From assembly GCA_949128115.1 (NCBI GenBank), contig OX421961.1, positions 99,839,863 to 99,903,862 of the forward strand: 64,000 nucleotides of DNA, given 5' to 3'. The notes beneath the pieces were generated by a model, which did no database searches, was not told where the DNA came from, and saw nothing but the letters and a program-made list of their open reading frames with translations. This DNA comes from Anaspis maculata (Eukaryota; Arthropoda; Insecta; Coleoptera; Scraptiidae). A program made the position numbers and the translations under genes. Of the stretch, positions 45,491 through 56,862 are shown in pieces; the stretch's first letter is position 1, and every line of letters begins with the position of its first letter.

Positions 45491-45848
45491 AAAGCGGTTG
45501 CAATAGCGATTTTCATCAAGATGGAAAATGCGCTAAAAATTAAAGATGAAAAATAGTTTTCACCAAGTAACTTGATACACAGCAGTGGCTGGCTGGTATA
45601 TTTTTTATATGTTTATTGGAAGACTATGGCCTATCAAACTAGCCTAAAACCGTTGGACAATTTTTCAAGAAAGAAAGGAAGTAAGGAAAAATAATAAACT
45701 TTCACCTTGTATACTAATTTCTAGCAGTCCCAGAGTTAGGGACTTTTGATATGTTGAAGAGGGAACTGAAAGCTAGTCATGGTGAAAAAATCGTTTTTGT
45801 TTGAATTAATTCCAGCAGATATTCTATTTCCAATATACTATAACCCCA

Positions 45849-47099
45849 AAGCGGCCCAACAGAAGCTGGCCAAACTCCCTTGGAACTCCACTCATGTTTG
45901 ACCGCCATATATTTCACATCTTGCTGTGTTCTTCTTAATCGGTGATATGGAGTCCTCAAACCGTCCTTATTCCGCGTATTATAGAGATGTTGAAAAGTTT
46001 ATGGAGAGATGAAAATCACAGTTCAGAGGCGAAGTCATGTCTCTCTTAAAATGCATAATGATCTGATAAATGTAAATACAAGGTAAACGTCAAAACTTTA
46101 AATCCCCGAAAGAGTGGCCTGCAGTGCTCTCTGCCCCCGACACCAGCCAGTGTCCTTACCGCACGTTTTTGAATTCTGAAAATTCGATCAATTTCACTGG
46201 TCGTCCCCTAAGCAACTATTCCATAATTTAGGAGGCTGTAAAAATTGCTGTGGTAAAAAATCCATCCGAGACTATCCATTTTGCAACCGGATAGTCAACC
46301 GTTGAAAACACTGGGACGTTTTCTTTTTTTGACAACGCAAAGGTCCCATCTAAATTTTCTAGAATCTTTTCGGCGCAGCTAAAACACCGACTTCCGGTCC
46401 TATTGGATCGTTCTACAAAATTTCCGCAGCAATAAAACCAAAATTTCCACACAAAAAAACGGCTCTTGCACTTTTCAATTTACGAATACTATAGGTCGAG
46501 AATTTGGCGGGGAAAAGGGTTTTGGGGGAGACCGGGCCCCACCATTGCCTTGAAGAGGCCCGAAATGGACATATTCTCCAACTGTTTCAAGAATAGCCGA
46601 AACCTGGTTCCCCGATTTTCCTATACCTATTCTATAATAGCCCCTGCGCCCCTTGGTCCCTCAAAGTGAAAATCTAGCCATGCTTATTGTTATTACCATA
46701 TTGGTGGATTGTAGTTGTAGATTAGAGGTGCTTGTTAGGTCTCGGAGGATTCTTTCTGCACTGCGACCTATAAGATCTTTAGTGCGTGCCATTTTGCTAA
46801 CTTAGGTACAAAGTTATAAAAGTTTGCAATGAAAAACCAGACAAAAATGTACACGAAATATTTCCAAAAGTAAAAACCTGAAAAATATTCAAAAGTCGGT
46901 CTGAGTCTGCATCAAGGCTCAAGATTAAAGTTAGCCTGTTAGCTCGTCCTGAGCACCACTTCTTGTCGCAGGTTTTCGAAAAACAAAATGAAAAAAAATC
47001 CAATTTTTCCGTTTAAAGAGTAGCTATTTTCATTATTGCAATTGCAAACCATAAATTCTTCATAGCTGGAGAGTTTTTCCGGGACAGAAACTACTTTTT
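45849..47099. other. No recognisable gene or element
   Basis: Mixed-composition unique sequence. Short frames are without resemblance to known proteins. Confidence 0.35.
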
Positions 47100-50000
47100 G
47101 TACAAATTCTAAAGAAAAATCGCTATTTTGGACGAAAAACAGCCATTTCCCGAAAAACGGCCTCGGTCCCGCAATCAAGTCGAAATGCCGGATACGGCCT
47201 ATTTTTTTCGAATTCTTATCCCGACGCCTTCGACAAGTGTCTCCCCATACTTCGCGATTGTTTTCACAAATCCGGGGCGCCGGATAAAAATTAAAAAAAA
47301 ATCACCGGACGGCCGGATCCGTTTGTGCACACGTCCGCGGAGAAGATTTTCGAAAGAGGGCCGTTTTGATTCCTTTTTTTGCCAGGGTCGCGTGGGACAC
47401 GTCGGACGAAAATCGACGACCGATTTGACGGTTTCTCGTCAAAACATCCACAATTTAAAAAAAATCCTGTCGAAAAAGACGTTAATTCACTTTTTGACTT
47501 TATAATCCGCAAAATCGTACCTAAATTGGCGAATAATGAAAGTTGAGGACGTAACCGGGCCAGAGCAGAGTGTTTGCCAAAATCCACCGGACTTTTTTTC
47601 TCATAATGGACCAATCTGGGCATGGATCGTCCTCCGGCTCAAGAGAAAGTGTTTTCGGAGGAAAACGAATTTTCTCTGCAAGAAAATCCGATGTAAAGCA
47701 ATGGAAATGCCCTGACGTTCGCGATGTCCCTCTATCTTGCATATCTTTTGAACCGAAGCGCCGAAAAATGCCATTCAAACGTTAATATTTTTTGATTTCC
47801 ACGATGCTTCGCTTGCATGAAGTTTCTTTGGAGAGAATGGCTTTTCCGGAAACCTCCCCACCCTCACCCAACTCCCGACAGCCATGCCATGGATGGAAGG
47901 CGTGCATCACTGCGAATGCGACATGGACCCGCATCCGACCTACAAGCAAAAATTAGCGACGATTTGTCCTGGAAAAGGTCCCTGTATTCGCATTAGGCAG
48001 TTTCCAGTCTCGAAACCCAACTCCTCCAGGATTTTCCTATTTTCCGACGACTCCTCGAGCCAACAGTCCAATTGTGTCCTGCCAATATCTTGTACAATAA
48101 TTGTTTATCCCTGGGAGTCTATGCTATTTTTTGCTTAGCGGCTATGGTCGACGACGTGTACTCGTGTAGGTATCTATGTAAAAAGCATTTTGTTTCAATG
48201 TGGAGCCATTTCTTTGCTCGAGTTGGTCATCAATGCCATCACCAAGGTCAATAACAGGGAAATTATTTTCCTTTCGCGCCAGATTACCAAACATATAAAA
48301 TATGAGAACTTCAGTTGTTCTACAGCATGACCTTCAAAACGGCGTTTCCAAGAAATTAAACCAGGCACACCATGATGTGCAATGAGATTTTCGCACTTAT
48401 GCGCGCTCTGGATTGTCTTTTGGAATATTCTGTTTCACCTAAGTTGTTTTAAAATTAGCAACTCTTTGAATTTGTTTTTGTATATGAAAATATGTACCTG
48501 CATCACAAAGTAAATATATTGAATACTTGCGAGTATTTAGAAAAAAATTATTTGAAATAACCTAGCATTTCAAAAACTCTAGAACTAGGTACGCACGAGC
48601 CAATTCTGTGCTGTAATCACATGAATGCAAGAAAATACACTTTCCATGTTTCGACTTTCCGCACCTTTTGACTTGACCCATTTTCGGACGATAATCGCAT
48701 ATAGTACTACCGATGCCACAGTGCGTTATTTCCTCGATATCGATCCGATTTTTTTTGCCATGGGTGTGAACCGCTCCATGGACCTTGGTAAAAGACTGGT
48801 CGGGCCAAGATGACGACTTTTTGATTTGAATTGCCTCGAGTGGGTGAAAAAACACCCCCAAAGCGACTTCCGAGAATCCGAGATGATGCCTACATTTCAA
48901 CTTGCGTATCTTGGCAAGAAATGCACCTAAAAATACCGTTCAAACGCTGGGGCGTTCAATTTTCGACAGCGCTTCACTTCAAAGTCGTTGGCTTTCGACG
49001 GGAAAAATCGCTTTTCCGGGAAGGCTGTGTCCGCCCGCCGCGACGTGTCAGGTGCTCCTAGCGCTGACTGCCGCGCGGCCAGTCGAGTCCCACAGAATAC
49101 GAAAAAGTTCGTTTGGGACTAAAAAAATTGTTGTTTTTTTGAAAGTAGAAGGTGAAATAAACCTCAACCACCGGCGGCAGACGTAATGAAGTATCAGACA
49201 GTAAGGGATGACCGCAGCGAACAGTAGGTATTTGTTTTGTTCGCAATAATTTTTCAATGACCACACGTCATTTTCAACGCAATATCCCACTTTTTGGGAA
49301 AAATAGGGAAAGGAGCGCTTTTAGCTTTGATTTGTTGGTTCGTCTGTCGATCCGTCCGTCCGTCCGTTTGTACCCGTGATAACTTTTCGGGGAAAAGAGA
49401 TATCGTTGCAGGGTAAAGGCCGATCAATACTGTTCATGTCCCGCAGGTCAATTTGATTTATACTTCGCCGCCATTTTGCATTCGCCATATTGAACTCAGG
49501 AGGAACGCGTCAACGTCGCTTGAATTGCATCGTGTGACGTATCATTTCTCACTAATTCGGACACGGCGAGTCAAAGTCCGCCCTCAGAATTTACCTTTCC
49601 GGGAAAAAAAATCATGAAAAAACATCAAAAAACGGATGCACGCGTGTTCAGGGTAATGAAAGAAGCCGACACGACGGAAAGTCGTCCAGGCATCCCGCCT
49701 GGAACGGAATCGACGCTCTTTGGGATGGTTGAGGGCCCCTGGGCGACATAAGGGGGGTCGGAAGCGAAAAAAACAAAATTCGGGAAATGAAGTCGTGCGC
49801 ATGCGCAACACAGACTGCCAAATCGTCTTGTCGATTTCGGCATTTGTGGGGTAGAAAACGGACAAATTGCGGCAAAGAGGATGGTTTTTTTTTGAAAAAT
49901 CGCCTCGTTCCCGTAACTACATCCTCAAGCCGCGTCCGGTCCATTTTTTTCAGATTTTTGTCGTCACGTTTTGAGCGGGTGGGGCACAGAAATGGGACAT

Positions 50001-52424
50001 TTTTTTCTCTAAAAGCGGAAGCGCGAAAAAAAAAAGAAAAAAGATCTGTATGGCCGTGACAGACCCCAGTGCTCCGGTGCCGTCAATTTTCAAAAAAGTG
50101 CTGTTTTTGACCCCCTTTTTTTTTCGGCCAGGGGCGCAAGCTATTCCCGCACCGGCAACGGAATCGGCCGTTTCGCATCGAGTTACCCCATATTAAAGAA
50201 AAAAGGTCGAAAAGACCAAAATTTGACGTTTCCACTTTCCGCAACTTTGAATTGACCCATTTTCGGACGACAATAGCATATAGTACTACCGATGCCACAG
50301 TGCGCTATTTCCTCGATATCAATCAGATTTTTTTTGCCATGGGGGGAATCGCTCCATGGACCTTGGTAAAAGACTGGTCGGGCCGAGATGCCGACTTTTT
50401 GATTTAAATTGCCTCGAGTGGGTGAAAAAACACCCCCAAAGCGACTTCCGAGATGATGCCTGCATTTCAACTTGCGTATCTTGGCGAGAAATGCACCTAA
50501 AAATACCGTTCAAATGCTGGAGCGTTTTGTTCTCGACAGCGCTTCAGCTTTACTTCAAAGCCGTTGGCTTTCGACGGGAAAAATCGCTTTTCCGAGAAAG
50601 CCGTGTTTGCCCGCCGCGACGCGTCAGGTGCTCTTGGCGCTGGCTGCCGCGCAGCCAGTCGAGTCCCACAGAATACGAATAAGTTCGTTTGGGACGCAGA
50701 AAATTGACGTTTTTTTGAAAGTGGAAAGTGAAATGAATATCAAGCACCGGCGGCAGACGTAATGAAGTACATATATACCAGACAGTGAGGGATGACCGCA
50801 GCGAACAGTATTTGTCTTTTATTCGCAATAATTTTTTAATGACCACACGTTATTTTCAACGCAATCTCCCACTTTTCGGGAAAAATAGGGAAAGAAGCGC
50901 TTTCAGCTTTGATTTGTTGGTCCGCCTGACCGCCTGTCGATCCGTCCGTCCGTACCCGTGATAACTTTTTGGGGAAAAGAGATATCGATGCGGGGTAAAC
51001 GCCGATCAATACTGTTCATGTCCCGCAGGTCAAGTTGACTTATACTTCGCCGCCATTTTGCATTCGCCATATTGAACTCAGGAAGGACGTGTCCCTGCAG
51101 GGCAACGTGGCTTGAATTGCATCGTGTGACGTATCATTTCCCACTAATTCGGACACGGCGAGTCGAAGTCCGCCCTCATAAATTACCTTTTCGGAAAAAA
51201 ATTGTGAAAAAACGTCAAAAAACGGATGCATGCGTGCCCCAGGGTGACAAAAGGAGGCAGACACGACGGAAAGTCGTCCAGGCACCCCGCCTGGAACGGA
51301 ATCGACGCTCTTTGGGATCGTAGGGGGCCCCTGGGCGACATAAAGGGGGTCGGAAGCGAAAAAAACAAAATTCGGGAAATGAAGTCGTGCGCATGCGCAA
51401 CACAGATCGCCAAATCGTCTTGTCGATTCCGGCCTTTGTGGGGGTAGAAAACTGACAAATTGCGGCAAAGAGAATGGTTTTCTTGAAAACTCGCCTCGTT
51501 CCCGCAACAACATCTTCAAGCCGCGTCCGGTCCATTTTTTTCAGATTTTTGTCGTCACGTTTTGAACGGGTGGGGCACAGAGATGGTACCTTTTTTTTCT
51601 CTAAAAGCGGAAGCGCGAAAAAAAAAAAAAAAAGATCCCCGGTGCCGTCAATTTTCAAAAAAGTGCCGTTTTTGGCCCCCCCTTTTTTTTTTTCTTGGCC
51701 AGGGGCGCGAGCTATTCCTGCACCGGCAACGGAATCGGCCGTTACGCGTCGAGTTACCTCATATTAAAAAAAAAACGGTCGAAAAGACTAAAATTTGACG
51801 TTTACACTTTCCGCACCTTTTGAATTGACCCATTTTCGGACGACAATAGCATATAGTACTACCGATGCCACAGTGCGCTATTTCCTCGATATCAATCAGA
51901 TTTTTTTTGCCATGGGGGGAATCGCTCCATGGTCCATGGTAAAAGACTGGTCGGGCCGAGATGCCGACTTTTTGATTTAAATTGCCTCGGGTGGGTGGAA
52001 AAACACCCCCAAAGCGACTTCCGAGATGATGCCTGCATTTCAACTTGCGTATCTTGGCGAGAAATGCACCTAAAAATACCGTTCAAATGCTGGAGCGTTT
52101 TGTTCTCGACAGCGCTTCAGCTTTACTTCAAAGCCGTTGGCTTTCGACGGGAAAAATCGCTTTTCCGGAAAAGCCGTGTTTGCCCGCCGCGACGCGTCAG
52201 GTGCTCTTGGCGCTGGCTGCAGCGCGGCCAGTCGAGTCCCACGTAATATGAAGAAATTCGTTTAGACGCAAAAAACGGACGTTTTTTTTGGAAGTGGAAG
52301 GTGAAATAAGCCCCAAGCACCGGCGGCAGACATAATGAAGTACCAGACAATAAGGAATGACCGCAGCGAACGGTATTTGTTTTGTTCGCAATAATTTTTC
52401 AATGAGCACACGTTATTTTCAAAA
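47100..52424. repeat. Array of ~1.57-kb tandem units, GC-richer than background
   Basis: Landmarks CTTTCCGCACCTTTTGACTT (48654), CTTTCCGCAACTTTGAATTG (50236) and CTTTCCGCACCTTTTGAATT (51807) mark successive units, spaced about 1582 and 1571 nt. Unit 1 is 48.64-50.22 kb, unit 2 50.22-51.79 kb, and unit 3 stops at about 52424 after 630 nt. A diverged partial unit precedes them at 47.1-47.8 kb (CGGATACGGCCTATTTTTTT corresponds to 49935; GCCAGGGTCGCGTGGGAC to 50129). Each full unit has CCGTCCGTCCG followed by TACCCGTGATAACTTTT. The same minus-strand frame of ~95 codons occurs in all three units, but it shifts and ends differently, so it is not a convincing gene. Confidence 0.88.
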
Positions 52425-52944
52425 AAGCTCGGTCTCTACGGCCACGGCAGGTGGGGCCACCTTAAGGTACAAGAGAAGGTATCAGGGCAATACCTGCAAT
52501 CGAATTAAGAATACGCTCAATCAAAAGTGTTCTCATCAAAGTCCAAATGACAGCGCTGTTACTTTCTTTCCACCGGCTCCACCGCATCCCGACTTTCGCC
52601 GCAAAGCGAAGAGCATTATTCCGTTCCTCCAGTCATTGGTTCCTCTGCTCCGCTTATTCTTTATGCGCTCTGATCGAATCTCCAAGAGTATTATTGGTTG
52701 CAGATCTTATTTTGTTGCGTGTGCCCGCTTCTTCTGCCACCTTACGAACAAGTCATGAACTTTACAAATGACAAGTAAGGCCTCAACGCTGAACAAAAAG
52801 GATTTTTCGTATTATGTCGAGCAATTCGCTTATTACTGAGTAATGATGAACGACTCGACGCACGTCGAGGTAATGGTCGGAAAAGCATAATTATTATTAT
52901 TATTATTTCCAGAATATACGCGATGGCTTTGCGGTTGAAATACA
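52425..52944. other. No recognisable gene; short (ATT)n at 52889-52908
   Basis: Begins abruptly where the tandem array stops. No supported frame. Confidence 0.4.
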
Positions 52945-53316
52945 TGAGGAGACTTCAACGCTCGATTAGAAAACATCAAACGAATTGGCGGAGGTGCCTG
53001 CAGAATGTGTAGGATTTCTTGGGAGTCGCCTGGAAACCGTATGCCGGGTCATTGTGGAATTTGCTGGAGGACCCGTGGAAGGTTCGAGAACACTGGTCGG
53101 AGGCATATATAAGCATCACGAATCGCTCACACAGCAGTATTGAATCCGAAGAGGTAGCGAGCGGATAGGAAGCGAATAGTCTCGGCGATATTCCCAAGTG
53201 AATAATTGTTGGCGCGAGTGTTGGCGTGTATTTATTGTAGTACGCAGTGATAAACAGTGTGTGTTTTAAAGCGATCGTCTCAATTATAAGCGAACCCGTA
53301 CGCGAAATACGTGACA
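52945..53316. repeat. 3' part of an LTR related to the solo LTR at 27616
   Basis: GGAGACTTCAACGCTCGATT, GAATTTGCTGGAGGAC, GGCATATATAAGCATC (TATA-like), GGCGTGTATTTATTGTAGTA and the end AATACGTGACA parallel the solo LTR from about 27881 to its 3' end. The 5' half is missing, so no target duplication can be tested. Confidence 0.8.
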
Positions 53317-55358
53317 CTATAATCGTTTTGAAAGGCTATTGAGCCCGGTGTTCAGGCTGTCAACATCAAGTCTGGAATTTTTCTCCCAAGAGATGGAAAA
53401 TGAAAATGATCCATTACCGCCCCATCAAATCCTATGAATATATCATTCAAGTACTTACTAACTATTGCAAATGAATAAAATAACTGGCTGTAATCTTCTC
53501 GAAAATATATATGTAGACTCGCGGAGCATTCCAGGAAACAAATTTGTCTGTTCGGCTTCGGTAAAAACTCCATCAGGAAGAGGGTCGAGAAGTAGCCCTT
53601 TATCAACAACGAAATTGACACGCCACTGTTTTCAGCATCAATTATTATTCTCCATCGAAATGCCATAAATTAGCTCCAAAATCCATGAACGAGCATTTAT
53701 CAAGGCAGTAGGTTAACGGCCCCGCATATTATTTAACCAGAGACTCGTGTAAATATCAATAACACCCCCGAGCCAAACCACTGGCCAAAGTATTGCTTGC
53801 TTTGCCGCTGGCAAACTTCCAAAAACTTAAATCCTCAACTTATAGATACGCGTTATAGGCTAATTCTGTTTCACTTTCGGGTAAGTAGGAAAAGAAACTA
53901 TTAGAACTAGACACTTCTTCATTACATTTCATTCCTGAACTCCGTAGACGTAGTCAGTCCATATTGAAAATGAGAATTTATTACTTTATAAATGTGTACG
54001 TAAATAACGAAAAGAAAAGTGGCAAAAGATGGTTTATGGGCATGGCAGCGAGATGTTGGAGCTCGATAATGTTAGCTATTTTATCGAATTCTATTGAGTT
54101 TAGGGTCCATCTTGTTCGCCTGAAACGAATAGAAAACACATAAAAGCTCTGATGCAGCGGTCGGATCGTAAAAAGTTCCTAAGAAGTACTTACAGTGCTG
54201 GATTGCTGGATGCAGTTCCACTTCAACTTTTTGTAAAATGCTCGGTGAAATGGAATACATTGTTGGGAAAAAGGTATATGAGTTCAATTTGGGAGCTCAA
54301 GTGCACCCTGCATCAGCAGCAGCACGCGGCTTCTTCTGATGGAATACCTACTACCTTCAGTTCAGATTTCTGCCTGCCAGTAGGACGGGTAAGGTGGGCC
54401 TAGACAAACTTTCAAACTTTGCCGTACTTACTTCGAATTTCAAGCTCCATTTTATAATGAATTCCAATTGAATGATAATTGCTCTAGAAATGGAAACGGA
54501 CAAAAGTTTCGAATTTTATAATGGTTATAAAGCCGAGGGTGAAACCTAAGTTTTGAATCTTCCAAATTAATAGGTCGCGCCGTGCAAGCAATGTTGATCA
54601 CTGACAACTACGATCGTGAATATGATTGTTGGCGCAAAAAAAACGATCTTCTGCTGCTACAAAAATGGCATAATGGAATTACAGGTACCTATAGTCAGAC
54701 AAGCTAACACTATTGGACTATTCCTTCCTGTGAACTTGAAGTTATACTTCAGGAGAAGTCATCGCCATCGTCGGCCGCAAAACGGATAATCCGTCGTTAT
54801 TTCGAAAAAAAAATTTTTATAACAATACTCCATCTTCCATTACTTGAGGTATCGGGAAAGTAAATGTAGATATGAAGTTGCAATTCCATATTTATTAGGG
54901 TAACAAACTTTATGGCTAATTATTGTAATTATGTATCGTGACCCTAGCCCATGGAACTGTATTTAAACTGGACTGATGATAGTGTACATTGACATGGCCC
55001 TCAGTTACTGGCCCGACTGGCCAAGTAAGTAGTATACTATTACTGTTCAATCAACGCGTTAAACGGGCACTAGTAAGACATTAAACACAGTTGCTCGTAG
55101 CTGAAGGGGGTACCTATACAGAAAATTAATCGTTGAATTAACTAATACACACACCAGAAAAGTTTAGGGATATTTTGTAATTTCTCTCTCCAGTAGCTCC
55201 CTGCAAATTTCTATCCGATTTTTTTTTGTAAGGTCTAGGCTCCTCTACGACTGCTGATTGCTTGTTTGCGTTTTTACCTGTATACAAAAGAACCGTACAG
55301 ATTATTTCTTTGAAGACTTTCCTGAGATTCCAAAATCAAAGTTTTTTAATGGAAGAAT
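53317..55358. other. Intergenic; one weak exon candidate at 54574-54684
   Basis: A 111-nt stretch bounded by an AG before 54574 and a GT after 54684 is open and gives RAVQAMLITDNYDREYDCWR followed by a KKNDLLLLQKWHNGIT segment. It has no recognised family. The rest is AT-rich and featureless. Confidence 0.3.
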
Positions 55359-56226
55359 ATGATAAACGAAGAACTGTTGATGTTTTGTGAGTCAGGTACC
55401 TACTTTTGTGTGTCTTTATTGAACATTATGGCGCGTAGACATCTAACTCGTGACGAAATGAAGAGGGCTATAGGAATATTGGAGACAGAAATGCGACAAA
55501 ACAACGTTGTAAAGGAGCCTGGGTCTGTCAAAGTGTTATACCTCAGTTAAACGTACGATATCGAGACACTGGGGATGTCTCAGAACACCATACAAAGCGA
55601 AACCGCATTACAACTCCATCAACCCTGCAGTTATCTGCAACTTTCTGCTCGCAGAAACTATGTTCACTATCCTGCCCCTGAACTGGATTCTGTATTATTT
55701 TCCCACTCATTGTTATTTGGGCTTGATGCCCAACAGAAACAATAAATGAATATGAATATGAATGAACTGAGTCTGCGTCTACAAGAAGTGCATCATGCTC
55801 CTGTTGGCCCTGATACTGTCCGAAACCAGTTGCGCGAAGTCAACCTCTACTCCCGATGACCCTGGAGGACACCACTTAACAAGAGGAAATTTAGAAGCTC
55901 GAAACTTATGGGCACAGGAACATCATCAGTGAGATTTTCTTTCAACAATGGTCGAACATCCTGTTCTCAAACGAGTCCCGTTTCGCAATATATCCTGATT
56001 TCAGAACGAGTTCCAGAAGAATGCGAGTGTGGAGAGAGCCTGGCAGCTTTAACCGGTTGCAACAAGCCCACGAAGTTTACCCTCATCAAAATGGGACTAT
56101 CATGGCATGGGGCGGAGTCGCGGAGTGCAAGCCGGAAGAAGAATCGATCTCACTTCAATCGGATCGCTAACTGGAGCCCGCTACCGTGATTTGGTACTTG
56201 AACCTATTGTCTTGCCCTATATGAAG
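55359..56226 (+). pseudogene. Tc1-type transposase relic, frameshifted and truncated
   Basis: Scattered over three frames are pieces of a Tc1-family DDE transposase. There is an N-terminal MARRHLTRDEMKRAIGILE, a TTPSTLQLSA piece, PVGPDTVRNQLREVNLYSR, an ARNLWAQEHHQ piece, an FSNESRFAIYPDF piece (the segment holding the second catalytic acidic residue, here NES in place of the usual DES), GTIMAWGGV and GSLTGARYRDLVLEPIVLPY. Several stops and frameshifts separate them, and a 78-bp insertion splits it at 55686. The third catalytic region is missing because the sequence changes to a palindrome at about 56227. It is inactive. Confidence 0.85.
55686..55763 (+). mobile_element. Tiny non-LTR retrotransposon 3' tail with 7-bp target duplication
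   Basis: TGAACTG at 55679-55685 and 55763-55769 brackets a 5'-truncated tail that contains GGGCTTGATGCCC, AATAAATG and a few GAATAT repeats. It interrupts the Tc1 relic. Confidence 0.65.
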
Positions 56227-56862
56227 GTGTGTAATATGGAAGTGTAGTAGAGTGCTGAAAAGTTGTTAAACAAAATTCTGTCTTTTAATTTTGATGTTAT
56301 AGAGGGACAAAATTGTTCCTTCGATCGCTTCTATTTTTGTTGTTTCAAAAGATTTCGGTAAACTGTTTTTGGAATAAAGATTAGTACGAAAGATCAATCT
56401 CTGAATCTGTATTGAATTCCTGTTTTTCTTCCAGGGTGAGTCATGAACTACAAAAATGTAGTTTCCTCGGTAGTTTCCCTAAAAGAACAGAAGCAATACA
56501 ATTCTTTAAAATTGAATTGTGCTCTATTGTGCCATACATAGGCTATGGGACCACTGTGACTGTTTGCAGGCAGTTTTAGAAAAAAACTAATGTTCAGGAT
56601 TCATGACTCATCCTGTATACAAAACAGAAATTCATTATAGATTCAGAGGTTGGTTTTTTGTACCCATTGTTCTTCCATCAACAGTTCACCAAAATCTTTT
56701 GAAACGACGAAAATAGAAGCGACCGAAGAACCAACTTTTGTTTTCTCCATAGCTTCAAAATTAAACACACAGACATAGAATTTTTTCAACAACTTTCCAG
56801 CAATCTATTACACCTCTATACTACGCATTTTCATGATGATCTGACAGTTTTGAGTCACTCTG
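56227..56862. mobile_element. Palindromic element with nested CAGGGTG ends
   Basis: 56230-56430 is the diverged complement of 56620-56845: CTGAAAAGTTGTTAAACAAA and TCGCTTCTATTTTTGTTGTT are paired with AACTTTCC and ACGACGAAAATAGAAGCGA. The axis holds a shorter inverted element, 56432-56615, with ends CAGGGTGAGTCATGA and TCATGACTCATCCTG. The outer right end reads CACTCTG followed by TATA, one base from CACCCTG. The outer left end is missing at the junction with the Tc1 relic. Confidence 0.75.

Larger units (their letters stand above)
40601..45848. mobile_element. Composite nested palindrome, 5.2 kb
   Basis: 40601-40925 pairs with 45540-45848: TTATAGTATATTGGAAATAG, AACATATCAAAAGTCC, GGCTAGTTTGATAGGCCATA and GTATCAAGTTAC all have complements in the right arm. 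TACAGGGTGAAAG at 40743 corresponds to CTTTCACCTTGTA at 45710, so the terminus motif lies ~145 nt inside the palindrome. A second arm pair, about 40930-41010 with 42140-42215, forms an inner palindrome. The interior carries a tandem array and other insertions listed separately. No coding capacity. Confidence 0.78.

Noticed and set aside
54081..54287. Minus-strand two-exon piece with a VELHP motif reminiscent of aldo-keto reductases
   Set aside because: The five-residue match is too short, the splice-joined frame stops at once, and no other reductase motif is nearby.
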